The position numbers were made by a program, and so were the translations under genes. The notes beneath the pieces are model-generated. The model ran no database searches. It saw nothing but the letters and a program-made list of their open reading frames with translations, and was not told the DNA's origin. Positions 14,701 through 25,837 of a stretch of 64,000 bases of DNA are shown piece by piece. Within the stretch, counting starts at the first letter, position 1, and each line of letters starts with the position of its first letter. Origin of the DNA: Aptenodytes patagonicus (Eukaryota; Chordata; Aves; Sphenisciformes; Spheniscidae); NCBI RefSeq assembly GCF_965638725.1, contig NC_134958.1, positions 21,359,964 to 21,423,963 of the forward strand, given 5' to 3'.

Positions 14701-17700
14701 ATTTTCTCTTCCTACATGTAGCTAACAAAAATTCACAGTACCTGTTTTTCTGCTGCTGCTATACAAAATGTACTAAGATAGCTGGGACAATGCTGAAGTA
14801 AAAGGGTCAGAACCGGAAACCAAAGCCTGTAAATGTGGACATTTGTAATTAGGTTTAAGATGTTTAGCTGATAAACGTAAGTTATCTGTCATTCTGCTTG
14901 TCATTGTTCAACAGAGGTATAGCTATGCATTCTGAACTGAACATAATTTCCTTGATAAAACCTATATAAATGTCCACATACAAACATCTAAATAGGTTTT
15001 CATGCACCTCATTGTCTTCTGTCACTTTAGACTTTTCAGCTTTAAAAGAAAAAAAAAAAATCACAAATACACCTTAATGCATAAAGCAAGCCAAAGTCAG
15101 CTTAAGCTTTGCTTCAGTTTCCTTCAGACATAGGGTTAATTATCTTGTAACTTGAACATAACTGTTCATAGAAATATCTTTTCCACTGGCAGAATCACAG
15201 AACAGCTGAGGCTGGAAGGAACCTCTAGAGATCATCTAGTCCAACCTCCCAGCTTAAAGCAGGGTCAGCTAGAGCAGGCTGCCCAGGACTACATCCAGTC
15301 AGGTTTTGAGCATGTCCAAGGATGAAGATTGCCCACAGTTTCTCTAGGCAACTTGTTCCAGTGTCCACCCACCCCCACAGCAAAAAAAAAAAAAAAAATT
15401 TACTTTTAGATACTCCTACCTAAGTCTCAAAAGCAGCAGCACCTCTACAGCAACATGTGAGCTACAAAAATACTTGAGATGAAGTCCTCAAAAACAGCAT
15501 TCTGACATCTGGAACAGCTTGAGCACTATAAAAATTGAAGTCAATTCCTGGCTCCTTAAGTCATCATACCACAAGAGAATATTACAACAATAACAAAACT
15601 GTTCTGAGGACTTGCACTATGGAAAACTGTCCCCACATATCCCCTTCCTTAAAGATTCTTCACAGATGTTTACCACAGACTGAAGCGATACTAAAAGAAA
15701 CTTCCAAACTTGTTTTAGAGCACAGAGAGCAATTTGTTGGATTGTTCTAAGCCATCCCTACAATTCTGAATTCCCAAGTTACAAGAGATGGGTTTTTAAC
15801 AGCCTTTTCAAAGTCCAATGTTTTAAAATAACATTATTATATTATGCAAGTATCTTGATAATATCAGCAAGAGAGAAGAGTCCTAGATGTTGCTTAAAGA
15901 CCAAATTAAAACAGTTTTTAATCTGTCACTCTGCAGGTTTTATAAAGTGTTCTGTCAACTGCAGGGTGCATTTTGGAAAAAAGCTTTAAAATTACACTAC
16001 GTAGCTAAACATAACCATTTGGGTTTTTATAGAGAAATCCTACATAAGAAACATGTTTCCAGGCAAGCAACTCCAGTGGACAAAGGGATGGAAGTGGAAA
16101 AAGCTGGTGGAAGACTGTTGAATGCATACCATCATCTTCTTTGTTTTCCAGTGGAACGCTCCATGCAATTAGGTTCCTTGCTGTACGTCCCTCTTCTGCA
16201 ACTATTTTCCTCACTTTGTCATGGCTATTAGAGCGTTGGAAAGAAGCCTGAAAACAAGCAATACAGGGATGTAATATAAATATAAAACATATTTTTTTGT
16301 TTTGATATGTTAATTTCATCCAATAAGTTAAACCATCCAAAGTAGGGTGCGCGGGTACTGTATTTTCCTCAAATATCCGAAACAGGTGTACATACTCATT
16401 TTCACAACCATTTCTGTGCAAGATAAGCAGACTGATTCAGCAACATGACATAAGAGTTACTACCCAGCCTTCAGGATGGGTATGTCTACACCACACATTT
16501 TTAACCTCCATTTAATTGATTGTCAATGTTGCTAGAGCATCACAGTAGACTTCACAAACATTTTAGTTACCTTGTGTTAATTAGAACTAATTATCCAAGA
16601 TAAAAGCTGCATGAGACCAAAATACATGTGTTAGCTGATTGGAGAGAGCCTGGAGAAAGGCACGAGATTTATCGGAACCATCTGAAATGTATAAAAAATC
16701 TACCCCTCTTTCACTGAGAAGACAAGAACCTAGAAAGTATTTCCTGGCAACTAAAGTTAGCTGTTATTACTAGAAAGCGGCAGCTGTTCAAAGGCAGAAT
16801 GAGAGATGCTGAGGATAAACCTCGTTTACCTAACAGACATATTTCTTTGCACTTGCAAAATACACCATCGCAAGACATTTGAAACCAAATCTATTAAGAA
16901 ATATTTGTATCAACTGACAGATGTCAATTAGATAAAATCTTGCCTCTTCTACAGTATATCAAGTTATTCAATTATTCAAAATAATTTGAAACAAAGCCAA
17001 ACTATACACTGCAATGATAAATTTATGTACCATGATAGCACAAAACTGCTGACCAAGTTGTCTTTAAACACTGACAAACTTAACCACAAAGAAGTTACAT
17101 AAATCTAAGTATTATTTTAGGCAAGAAGAGACTGATTTTCTGTAGCAACAATCAGAAGATGCATTTTTGCTCTTTTCGTTCTTACCATCATATGACTCAA
17201 GCCTGCAACCACTTTGTTTTAGAGTACTAGTACAACATCAGAAAGAAAATACAGTAAAAATGAATACAGCAGATGAGTGGCTATAATTTATTAAGGTGGT
17301 AGGAAACGCAACACAAACCAGAAACTGCTTTTACTTCAGTGCTTATACAATAATATTTAACTTAGGTTTCTCTCATCCAGATGTCCTCAATTGCTTGTTT
17401 CAAAGCTGCAGTGTGCCATCTAGTGCTCCACAGACCCACCTAGAGATATCACCATGTAACACAACGAAAACAAAGAAAAAAATAGCACTGCTAGATAAGT
17501 GAACTTTCAGAAAACCTAACGAAATAAATAAAGCAAATTATATATTTTGGCCCAAAGAAACCCAAGCAAAGCACATAAAAAACCAGGATCTGTACTAAAC
17601 TGGTTCTAGTCTATCCTTATTCCATATCATTAATTGCCTACTCTCGCTAGGAATTTTTAGTATGAGTAACCATTTCTACTGAATCAAGTTTGGTTTGGGT

Positions 17701-19928
17701 TTTTAATCCCTTGTTGTTTAACAATACACTTTCCATCGTCCATCTAAGGGTTAAACACCCACGAATGTCACATAACTGTTTTAAAATCACTTTTAAACTA
17801 CTGTATAAACTCCCAATGTAAATACTTGTGGTAGTTTACTTCAGAACAGAGTCAAATAATTTTAACTTAATCGCCTCTAAAATGTGTCTGTCTTAAACTG
17901 CAGGAAGAATGTTCAGCCTGCATTTTGCATTAATTTATTCTCAAATCTTCAAAAAAAGACCCAAACGCTCACCTTAGCTGGAAGTAAAGCTATCTATGGC
18001 ATCCCAAACTGCCAAAAATAAAATAAGTAAACAAACAAATCTTTCCTCATCTATTGCATCTTTTCTTTCAAATCCTCCACCAGCAGACATTGTTCACTCG
18101 GCACAATCTACATAAAATTTAACTATGGCTTTCCTACAGCATAAGCCCACTCATTCTTGCCATACACAGAGGACTTGGAAACCATTTGAATTTTTTTCTT
18201 TCCTATTATTTTTTTACGCTGTTATGTTCCATGTCATCCTTCATTGGTCTTCCTATCTTCCAGGCTTACCATCCCTATTCCTTTAATCTTTTTTCTCATG
18301 TTTTCCAGATCTCAGATTTCAAGTTTTCTGAATCTGAGCACGTACAGTTTTCTCTTCCAGATTGTCTCCGACTGATTCACATCTGTCTTGGAAATACAAT
18401 GTCCAAAAGCAGATACAAATCCTTCAGTGAAGACTTTCTCAATGCTAAATACTGTGGGCAGGTTATTCACATCTTACAGATGATAATCCCATTTAATCAT
18501 CTCAAAATGATGCATGGGTTTTTTCTGCAATATGGTATTACCTTTTCATCACTGGTGATTCATAACACATATGTCATGACATATCACACATAAATTAGCA
18601 CAACTTACACAGCTACAGAACACCACAGCCTGGAAGGAACCCCTGCAGGTTTAGTCCAATCCCCAAGTCCCCGTCCGCTGGTCAGAGCAGACCCAACCCT
18701 TCCTATCATATAAGCAGAATTTCTCTTGTTGCACATATGACCTTCTATAATTCCAAGGATCCTTTCTGCACAACTTCTGCCAAGACAGTTGTTTTCCATC
18801 CTTATTTCTGGAGATCATTACTCCCATCTAAGTGTAAAACTTTGCATTAGTCCGCACCAAACAGACTTTTTAATTTTTTTTTTTTTTTTTTTTTTTTACA
18901 AGCCAGAAATGCTTATAAGGAAAGCAGAATTATCTCAACATGACATTTCCAAGTCCTTTGTATCATGAAACTAGAGCCTGCCTTAAAATTCTAGTCTCCA
19001 TAATCAGTCAAAAGAAAACAACAAACCCTTAAAGGAGGTCTTAACGGGACAGTTAGCAATAATGAAGTGTAAACTATTGCGCCAAAGGCCATAGTGGGTA
19101 TCAACACAGTCTTTTCATTTGACTAGACAAGAGCAAGCTTTAATACCCTCCTTCATATGAGTGAAGTGATACTGATACATAGGTTTTTGACCGCTTCCTC
19201 AACCTGAATTCCTCCTATTTGCTACTTAACTATCCGAAGAAGTTACCTTCTTCCAAGTGCTGTAGATACTATCATCTGTTAGGGAAAAGGGGTGACTACA
19301 AATTTGTTTAGCCTTAAATAGCCGATTTTTCTGATTTAGTCTGTACTGCTTCTTTGAATGGATATGAATATTAAAAGACCTTTTATGAGGATTCTTGTTT
19401 TAATGGTGTTCATATATATAAATACATTGCTGTAAACAAAACCACCAGTTTCCTCCATTGCATTCTCAAAGAAAATGACTTCAGCTCTAACCTCAGCTAC
19501 TTCAAAGAACACCACTCTATTAGTGTAACCAAACTTTACAGTCTTACACTAGAGCACAGGTAGGATGAAAGCAGTTTAAAATGGGAATCAGCTGAAACAA
19601 ATATCTTAAAGTCCAAAAACCGATATACTACCACAACTAGAAATGATGCAAAAACAGAAGAAATACTCAGACTTCTACAGTAAAATTCATTTTTGAAAGT
19701 TTCTCATCATGGTGTCAATAAATTAAATTGATTCAATTCCTAGAATCAATACTTTCAGAGAAGGTACAAATGAACCAATTTATCAGTGAATCCCAACATG
19801 AAAATTTAGTTTTTCTTGCAGTAGGAAAAATCCTATCACACTGTTATAGTAGCTGAATGTCTTACCATCATGTTATAGCCTTCTTCCACATCAGCAGGCT
19901 CACTTATTACATTTTTGGACGACCCCAT
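2555..19928 (-). CDS. SCAPER: SCAPER, 5' part (S-phase cyclin A-associated protein in the ER), four coding exons
   Basis: SCAPER is a large ER-associated protein that binds cyclin A/CDK2 and is linked to ciliary function in vertebrates. The minus-strand coding exons are 19928-19866 (from the first in-frame ATG), 16247-16130, 9005-8935 and 2752-2555. Each has an AG acceptor and GT donor, and the phases join exactly (0, then 1, then 0). The 150 residues in the window match my recollection of the human N terminus. Recognisable pieces are ASFQRSNSHDKV, RTARNLIAWSVPLE, and RARYWAFLFDNLRRAVDEIY, which lies in the conserved SCAPER N-terminal domain. The rest of the gene lies to the left of base 1. 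The first exon and promoter are in the CpG island near 22.1-22.3 kb. The start codon is uncertain: MGSS at 19928, or the MM pair at the end of the same exon, which corresponds to the human start. Confidence 0.95.
2753..8934 (-). other. SCAPER intron (6.2 kb)
   Basis: Lies between the exons at 2555-2752 and 8935-9005. It is unique AT-rich sequence. Short open frames here lack splice context or recognisable protein. A 20-bp tandem duplication lies at 8101-8140. I see no other gene or intact mobile element. Confidence 0.75.
8101..8140. repeat. 20-bp tandem duplication
   Basis: The unit ttaatagctgctaaactaaa at 8101-8120 is followed directly by a copy at 8121-8140 with one change (c to g). It is intronic in SCAPER. 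A simple local duplication is likely. Confidence 0.9.
8935..9005 (-). CDS. SCAPER: SCAPER coding exon (71 bp)
   Basis: The acceptor is CCGCAG and the donor is GTATCT. The exon is 71 bases, entered in phase 1 and left in phase 0. It encodes GKSKWQAGGKTKRVTQGAHK followed by TAKQ. The flanking phases fit the 16130-16247 and 2555-2752 exons exactly. The stretch matches the basic region after the EDDG motif in human SCAPER as I recall it. Confidence 0.92.
9006..16129 (-). other. SCAPER intron (7.1 kb)
   Basis: Intronic sequence between the 71-bp and 118-bp exons. It holds one antisense CR1 3' fragment (15191-15400), described separately. The other open frames are short and AT-driven. No further exon was recognised. 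Confidence 0.75.
15191..15400 (-). mobile_element. CR1 LINE 3' fragment, with A-run
   Basis: Read on the plus strand this is the reverse complement of a CR1 3' end. It opens with aatcacagaacagctgaggc, then ggaaggaacctc, atcatctagtccaacctcc and gagcaggctgcccagga, and ends near cttgttccagtgtccaccc. A 17-base A run (15382-15398) sits in the equivalent of the CR1 A/T-rich segment. It is 5'-truncated and non-coding. It lies in a SCAPER intron in the same orientation as the gene. Confidence 0.88.
16130..16247 (-). CDS. SCAPER: SCAPER coding exon (118 bp, conserved N terminus)
   Basis: The acceptor TTTTCAG precedes GCTTCTTTCC and the donor is GTATGC. The 118 bases encode residues 22-60 plus the first base of residue 61. 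They start ASFQRSNSHDKVRKIVAEEG, continue RTARNLIAWSVPLENKEDD, and leave in phase 1. This is the strongest SCAPER signature in the window. Confidence 0.96.
18606..18835 (-). mobile_element. Degraded CR1-like fragment
   Basis: On the plus strand the segment opens with cagaacaccacagcctggaa and continues ggaacccctgcaggtttagtccaatcccc, then cagagcagacccaacc. This is the pattern of an old CR1 3' end in reverse orientation. The right half is much less clear, so the end coordinate is approximate. Non-coding. Confidence 0.5.
18874..18897. repeat. Poly(T) run, 24 bases
   Basis: Uninterrupted T homopolymer, just beyond the degraded CR1-like fragment, in a SCAPER intron. Homopolymers of this length vary in length and are error-prone in sequencing. 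Confidence 0.9.
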
Positions 19929-19941
19929 TGAGTTTTCATAC
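19866..19941 (-). CDS. SCAPER: SCAPER exon with the start codon
   Basis: 76-base exon with acceptor GACACAG and donor GTAAG. An in-frame ATG at 19928-19926 opens MGSSKNVISEPADVEEGYNM, followed by another M, which joins in phase 0 to ASFQRS in the next exon. The tandem ATGATG at the 3' end corresponds to the start used in human SCAPER as I recall it, and its second ATG has A at -3 and G at +4. The upstream ATG has T at -3, so leaky scanning to the MM pair is plausible. Bases 19941-19929 are 5' UTR if MGSS is used. Confidence 0.88.
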
Positions 19942-20430
19942 CTGTGTCAAAATAAATGCAATTAATCATTTTCACTTAAACCAATTCTAAAATTAATTTT
20001 AGCTTCTTAGCAGCATTTGTGTCATGGACATCTGATGAACACAGTAAGATTTTCAGAAGATAGTTTCGTTTGTAAAGTGTTTGACTGCTCCTTATTAAAA
20101 GTAGCCAAAGGCCCAAGAAGAAAACAAAAAGAGAATGACCCTACAGAAAAATGTATATGTAGTAAGATAGTAAACAGTACAAAGAATATTAAAACTTTAA
20201 AACAAATAATTGCATGGACTGCTCTAGAATAGCAAAAGGCAAGCAGAATAATCCTTCCTGTGATACAGGACCAGGCAAGTTAGTTATTAGTTCAAAAAGA
20301 AAAATTAATCAGAGACATACCAAGAAATCGGTATCAGATAATTAGTGGTGAAGGAAAATAAAATGGAGAACTTGTTCTCATTTTAAAAAAAAAAAGATGT
20401 GATGGTTCCCGTAGAAGTCAACTCTGAGAA

Positions 20431-20564
20431 AAGGAAGACCATCAGTTTAAACTATGAACGTCATCAGTAGTTTTTAAAATGCAAATACTTATACACCTTA
20501 TGGCAGTTTTTAAGCGTTTACAGCGAGTGTTCTCAGTAGGTGTGCCTCTCCCTTCCATACATAC
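20431..20564 (+). repeat. Direct repeat copy 1 (134 bp)
   Basis: Begins aaggaagaccatcagtttaa and ends ccttccatacatac. It is almost identical to 21418-21555. Over the first 90 or so bases I see one difference. A small indel region follows (cagta in this copy, gtagggaga in the other), then identity resumes to the end. Confidence 0.93.
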
Positions 20565-21417
20565 GGAACCATTGCCACAAATGCAGAAGTGCAAGGGACT
20601 AAATATTTACAGGTTTATCAAGACTTTCCAGAAGAGTGATAACAATTCTGAAATAAAATTAAACCCTTGGCTTCAAGGTTGAAATAAATTCTAGCCAGCT
20701 ACTGATTACAGTGCAAAAACTCTCCTGCAACAGTTCTTATTCTTCTGAAGAATCAGACGTTAGCCAGAAGCTACACACTTCTAAATTGTCAGATATTAGG
20801 TAACAGAGCAAGATTAACCTTTAATCAGATCTAAAGTGGGGTTTTGTTGGTCTTTATCCTTAATGATACTGCTTCAAGTGGGCTGTTCCCTTGTTCTCAT
20901 ATTACATCTTGTACTCCTCATAAATTGCTCATTTTTCTACAAGTAAATATCCAAAACCTATGTCAACAAACAGGCAGTTGTTAAGATTTGCACTTGTTTG
21001 TATGCTTTAAGACAACCTACCGAGCTTACAAAAACTAAAATGGTCTGCAGCTGGTTGAAGGAAGCTGAGTTTTTGAAAACAAAGTAAGATTGTATTTCAG
21101 CATCACTTCAGACATCAGGATAGGCCCAGCATGCGGAGTCTTCAAACACTGAGGTATCTTAGAAAACTGTGCTTTTGCCACCAAATTACCTTGATTATAA
21201 TTAAGGTGTAATAAAAGCTCATTAAATTGACATATATATTCAAGGAAAAAAACTGAGGGCCCAAATATTTTCCCAGTACTGCAGGGCATTTGGAAGTAAT
21301 TTAGAAACAAGAATCTGTATTTAGAAAGAAGTGTAGAGAAGGCAAACCCTACCCAAGTACGCTGCAGGACCTCCTGTACTGTCAGCTTTTGAAACCATGA
21401 TTTCCTCTCTGACAGCG

Positions 21418-21555
21418 AAGGAAGACCATCAGTTTAAACTATGAACGTCATCAGTAGTTTTTAAAATGCAAATACTTATACACCTTATGGCAGTTTTTAA
21501 GCGTTTACAGTGAGTGTTCTGTAGGGAGAGGTGTGCCTCTCCCTTCCATACATAC
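21418..21555 (+). repeat. Direct repeat copy 2 (138 bp)
   Basis: Second copy of the segment at 20431-20564, about 0.99 kb away in the same orientation, at the edge of the SCAPER CpG island. The sequences flanking the two copies differ, so this is a short dispersed duplication and not a long tandem. It does not resemble a mobile element known to me. Confidence 0.93.
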
Positions 21556-22180
21556 AACTTTCATACCGCAAGAAAGGTGGACCTGTGCAACTCAAAGTAA
21601 CGGCGAGGTTTACAAGCACAGGCGTCCCCCCTCAGACTGAGCAATTCCAAGTTTTCCTCACAGACTTTGTTCACGACTGCGGACTCGGACAGGAATGACG
21701 GAGAACAGACTTATTCGGAAGGGACAGGCCCCGTTCACCGCGAGGCTGAGGCAGGGGCTGCCGCGGGGCACACCCGGGGGCCCCGGAGCCCCGCTCCTCG
21801 GCAAGGCGCCCGGCCAAGCTCCCCCACACAGCAAGGCCTAGCCGACACCCACTGGTCCCGCGCGCCGCCACGGGCTTCCCGGTTGCCTGTAGCAACAGCC
21901 CTCACTCCCTCACCCGGCCCCGCACTGCGCAGGGCCGGGCCGGGCCGGGCCGGGCCGCGCGGAAAGGCCGAGGGCCCGGAGCTGCCCGCAGCGGCAGTGC
22001 TTGGGGGCTCCGCGGGGCGGAGGAGGGGGAGGGCTGGCCCGCCGCCATCTTGCCCCGCCGCCGCGCCCCGCGCCGCCCCGCCGCCGCCGCCGCGCCCCTC
22101 CCCCGCGCCGGGGCGCGCGGAGCGGCCACTCACGCTCTCCGCCGCGCCGCGCCGTCCCGCCCGCGCGCGTCCCGCCGCGG

Positions 22181-22188
22181 TGATGTCA
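22181..22188. promoter_or_regulatory. CRE/ATF-like site
   Basis: The octamer tgatgtca differs from the palindromic CRE tgacgtca by one base. It sits in the CpG island near the proposed SCAPER start region. Confidence 0.4.
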
Positions 22189-22277
22189 TCGCACCCCGCC
22201 GCCAGCGGCCGCTCAGCTGCCCGCCCGCCGCCGCCCGCTGCGCTTGTTCCCCCCTTCCCGGCCCGGCCCCGCCAGCC

Positions 22278-22287
22278 GCGCATGCGC
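22278..22287. promoter_or_regulatory. NRF-1-type site
   Basis: gcgcatgcgc is a perfect palindromic match to the NRF-1 consensus. It lies inside the CpG island, a common position for this factor in broadly expressed genes. Confidence 0.6.
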
Positions 22288-22689
22288 CGCCCGCGCCGGT
22301 GAAGGCATTGCCCTCACCTTGCCCAGCCGCCTCCCCCTTGCCGCGCGGGCTGGGGGCTGAGGCGGCCGCGGCGCCTCCGCTTCTGCCCCTGACACAGGGC
22401 TGGAAGGGGCTCCCAAACTGCGTACCGGAGGCACCTGCAGCTCCCCGGTCTGTGCCGGGCCGCGTGTCGCTTGGGGCTGGCCTGCCAGCCCTGTGAGAAA
22501 GCCCCGAGGTGCCCTCTCTTCGGGCCTCTCGGGCTGACGGGGCTCCTGAGGTGATGGCGGTCGGTCCCTCGGCACTGAGCCCTTTCCTCACTAGTGGGGA
22601 GCTGGAAAAAGTAGAAAATCGAGTATGTGCGGGCTAATAAACAACTGTGTACAATACATTGGGTGTATGTGCAGGCAGATAGCAGAACA

Positions 22690-23212
22690 GGACCTGGTCC
22701 TGGGGTTTAACACTGGTGAGGCGCGAGCAGGGTACTGCGTCCAGCTTGGGCACTGTACTTGGAGAAAGATGGGACTCCTGCAGAGGCCAGGCCTTTTCAT
22801 GAGATCTGAGGCTTGGAAAACATGGCTTGTGAGGAAATACTGGACAAGTTGAGTCTATTTAGCCAAACGAGAAGATGAAAGGGGATGTGGTAGGAGTGTT
22901 CAAGCATGTAAAAGCATGACTGTGAAGAGAAAGAGAATAATCCGTTTCCCCCACTGTGACAGGAACTGTGAGAAGCAAGAGGCCTAAATTGTAACCAGGA
23001 CAATTTAGGTTGCCATCTCTAAAACATTAAAAATAATACAAGGATTGGAAGAGATGGTTTGGGAGTTTACATATGCCTCAGTTGAAGTCTCCAGGAACAG
23101 CAGTGCAAACATCTCCCAGAAATGACACGTATACTCAACTCTGGTTCAGAGCAGAGAGCTGAGCCAGGTGGCCCCTGAAGGTCCCACCCAAATCCCTTAT
23201 GCTGTCATCGTT
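22690..23212 (+). mobile_element. Old, degraded CR1 LINE relic
   Basis: Scattered CR1 landmarks appear in the correct plus-strand order. A version of the 'tgcgtccagctctgg' segment is at about 22735 and an 'agaagatgaaaggggatgt' segment at about 22868. A tail like 'gtggcccctgaaggtccca' is at about 23169. There are many substitutions and indels and no open frame. Boundaries are approximate. Confidence 0.55.
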
Positions 23213-24593
23213 CGATAACAAGCTTGTTGATTATTTATCAAGCAGCTGTCTGAGTTTCCACAACTGCCTCTTTGGCCTGCGGCTGAGCTGAGCACCGTGG
23301 TACTGGGCCTCGCATCAAATCTTGCTATTCTGGTTCGATGCCAAATCAGGTACCACATCAGAAGGATGTCATTTTATAACCTATTTCCTCAGATATTAAT
23401 AACTGCACTAAATGCAAAGAAGTAGAAAAACACGTCTGTAATGTCTGCAGAGTCTAAAATACTTCAGGATACTTTGTGCAAGGTGTTATGAAACAATTAA
23501 TTGGAACACTCAGAAGGTCGTATTTGGGTACTACTAAAGCAAATGACTGCCATTTTGAAATCCAAACACAGGGTATTTGAACCTGATTATAAGTAAATTG
23601 TTGCTCAGTTTTTTCCCTTACTTAAATCCACATGCCAAAATCCAACAACTTTTATAATGGAGGAAGGAAGGATAATCTTTGCATGCGGGTCTTAGATGCA
23701 CTTAACTGTCTTGTATGCAGCTTAAAATGTTTACATGTGATAAAAACAAAATTAGGAAAATATGTCAAAATGGAAGCCTGTCTAAATAAAACTACTGTAA
23801 ATCCATTTATTCTGAAAGGGTATAAGTGACATGCATTAGAGTAAAGAAAAAGGCTTATTCAAGTTGGGCAGTGATTTATAAAACTAAAAGGTAGAAATGT
23901 CAAAAAATTATAGTAAATACCAGACGGATAACTTCACTTGCTAGAAATAACTGCTAAGAAACTACTGTTTGTGTTGCTGGACAACTGTTCTCATGCTGAC
24001 AGTTTAACAGGAACAGATTTACATTTGCGGATCTCTTGGAGAAGAAGTCATGTGTTGAACGTGGCCTTCTAACATTAATTCCTTTGTGACTGAAAGAACA
24101 GCTCCAAACAGATTTGTGAAAGACTGTATGCAATTTGGCTTAAGGGAAGGGGGGATTTTTCAGGAAAGTCAGAAAGTTCAGCACATAAAAAACTTTTTAT
24201 ATGGCATGACTTGTATTCTGATTTCAAAATCCCTTCACTGATACTCTCTTTTTACTTACAAGTTACAATAGTGATGCATTTGCTGTGCACTTGGTTAAAT
24301 ATATTGCGGGAACATGAGAGCCTCTCTCTTTTTTTTTCCTGCATCCATACCAGAATGATCTTGAATTTTATTATATGACTGATTAACTGCGTGCTGGGAA
24401 GTGGCTGGATTGTATTTTGACACAGGCTAACTACCAAGAGAAGAATATGATTTCCTATGCTTTCCTTCTTGCTGAGCTTCAGATTTTTTTCCTAATGTAT
24501 AGGATATAATGACTTTTTAGTTTTGCTTGCTTTATTGCTCCAGTTTGTATTCCCTCCTCCTTCTATCTTCAGTCACCTTGGCATATGAACGTT
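23213..24593. other. SCAPER-RCN2 spacer, no gene seen
   Basis: AT-rich unique sequence between two CR1 copies. The short open frames (for example 23632-23829) have no recognisable product and no splice context. Confidence 0.7.
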
Positions 24594-25837
24594 CACCAAG
24601 GGCAAGTCCTGCCTGACCAACCTAGTGGCCTTCTATGATGAAGTGACTACATCAGTGGACATGGGAAGGGCTACAGATGTCGTCTATCGGGACCTCTGTA
24701 AGGCCTTTGACACCATCCCCCACAACATCCTTCTCTCTAAACTGGAGAGGTATGGATTTGATGGGTGGACTGTCCGGTGGGTGAGGAATTGCTTAGATGG
24801 TCGCATCCAGAGGGTAGTGGTCAACGGCTCAATGTCCAGATAGAGGTTGGTGACAAGTGGCATCCCACAGGGCTCTGTATTGGGACCGGTACTGTTTAAT
24901 ATCTTCATCAATGACATAGTGGGATCGAGTGCACCCTCAGCAAGTTTGCAGATGACACCAAGCTGAATGGTGCGGTTGACACGCCAGAGGGAAGGGATGC
25001 CATCCAGAGGGACCTGGACAAGCTCGAGAAGTGGGCCCCTGTGAACCTCATGAGGTTTAACAAGGCCAAGTGCAAGGTCCTGCACATGGGTCGGGGCAAC
25101 CCCCAGTATCAATACAGGCTGGGGGATGAAGGGATGGAGAGCAGCCCTGCCCAGAAGGACTTGGGGGTACTAGTGGATGAAAAGCTGGACATGAGCCAGC
25201 AACGTGCGCTCACAGCCCAGAAGGCCAATTGTATCCTGGGCTGCCTCAAAAGCAGCGTGGCCAGCAGGTCGAGGGAGGTGATTCTGCCCCTCTGCTCTGC
25301 TCTGCTGAGACCCCACCTGGAGTCCTGCGTCCAGCTCTGGAGCCCTCAGCACAAGAAAGACACGGACCTGTTGGAGCGGGTCCAGAAGAGGGTCACAAAA
25401 ATGATCAGGGGGATGGAACACCTCTCCTGTGAAGAAAGGCTGAGAGAGTTGGGGTTGTTCAGCCTGGAGAAGAGAAGGCTTCGGGGAGACCTTATTGCAG
25501 CCTATCAGTACTTAAAGGGGCTTATAAAAAAGATGGGGACAAACTTTTTGGCAGGGCCTGTTGTGACAGGACAAGGGGGAATGGCTTTAAACTAAAGGGG
25601 GGTAGATTTAGACTTGATATAAGGAGGAAATGTTTTACGCTGAGGGTGGTGAAACACTGGCCCAGGTTGCCCAGAGAGGTGGTGGATGCCCCATCCCTGG
25701 AAACATTCCAGGTCAGGTTGGACGGGGCTCTGAGCAACCTGATCTAGTTGAAGATGTCCCTGCCCACGGCAGGGGGGTTGGACTAGATGACCTTTAGAGG
25801 TCCCTTCCAACCCAAACTATTCTGTGATTCTATGATT
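24594..25837 (+). mobile_element. CR1 LINE, 1.24-kb 5'-truncated copy with reverse-transcriptase remnant
   Basis: This non-LTR retrotransposon copy retains the end of ORF2 and a complete 3' end. Frame pieces include [38 protein letters not shown] (thumb region of the reverse transcriptase), [12 protein letters not shown], and the C-terminal [20 protein letters not shown]. The 3' tail has gttggactagatgacc, cccttccaaccc and two terminal octamers (attctgtg, attctatg). Coding capacity is lost: a TAG lies at 24841-24843 and the frame changes near 24910-25040. The good preservation suggests a younger insertion than the neighbouring relic at 22690. Confidence 0.95.
24625..25595 (+). pseudogene. Broken CR1 ORF2 (reverse transcriptase C-terminal half)
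   Basis: Two open pieces, 24625-24843 and 25041-25595, lie in different frames. They are separated by a nonsense codon and small deletions around the segment that normally encodes [19 protein letters not shown]. The catalytic FADD-like region falls in this disrupted part, so no active enzyme could be made. The upstream endonuclease and most of the RT are missing. Confidence 0.9.

Larger units (their letters stand above)
16248..19865 (-). other. SCAPER intron (3.6 kb)
   Basis: Lies between the 118-bp exon and the start-codon exon. It includes a degraded CR1-like stretch (about 18606-18835) and a 24-base T run at 18874-18897. I see no additional exon. Confidence 0.75.
19942..22133 (-). other. 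SCAPER intron 1 (5' UTR intron)
   Basis: Runs from the proposed CpG-island first exon donor at 22134/22133 to the start-codon exon. It contains two near-identical copies of a roughly 135-bp segment (20431-20564 and 21418-21555). The last 400 bases grade into the CpG island. No coding exon was recognised. Confidence 0.65.
22134..22290 (-). other. SCAPER: Proposed SCAPER non-coding exon 1 (5' UTR)
   Basis: Inferred from a donor-like GTGAGTGG (revcomp of 22126-22133) inside the CpG island, upstream of the start-codon exon. The 5' boundary is a guess placed at the NRF-1-like site. No coding content is proposed. Confidence 0.45.
21730..22580 (-). promoter_or_regulatory. CpG island, SCAPER promoter and first exon
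   Basis: Extremely GC- and CpG-rich block against an AT-rich background. Long open frames on both strands here are by-products of the base composition. A good minus-strand donor (GAGAGC then GTGAGT) lies at 22134/22133, which fits the 3' end of a non-coding first exon. Factor-like motifs are listed separately. TATA-less, housekeeping-type initiation is expected. Confidence 0.85.

Noticed and set aside
15887-16231. 114-codon plus-strand frame
   Set aside because: It is the antisense shadow of the SCAPER exon at 16130-16247 and flanking intron.
21667-22591. Several long overlapping frames on both strands
   Set aside because: They lie in the SCAPER CpG island. Stop codons are rare at this GC content and the products are low-complexity P/A/R/G sequence.
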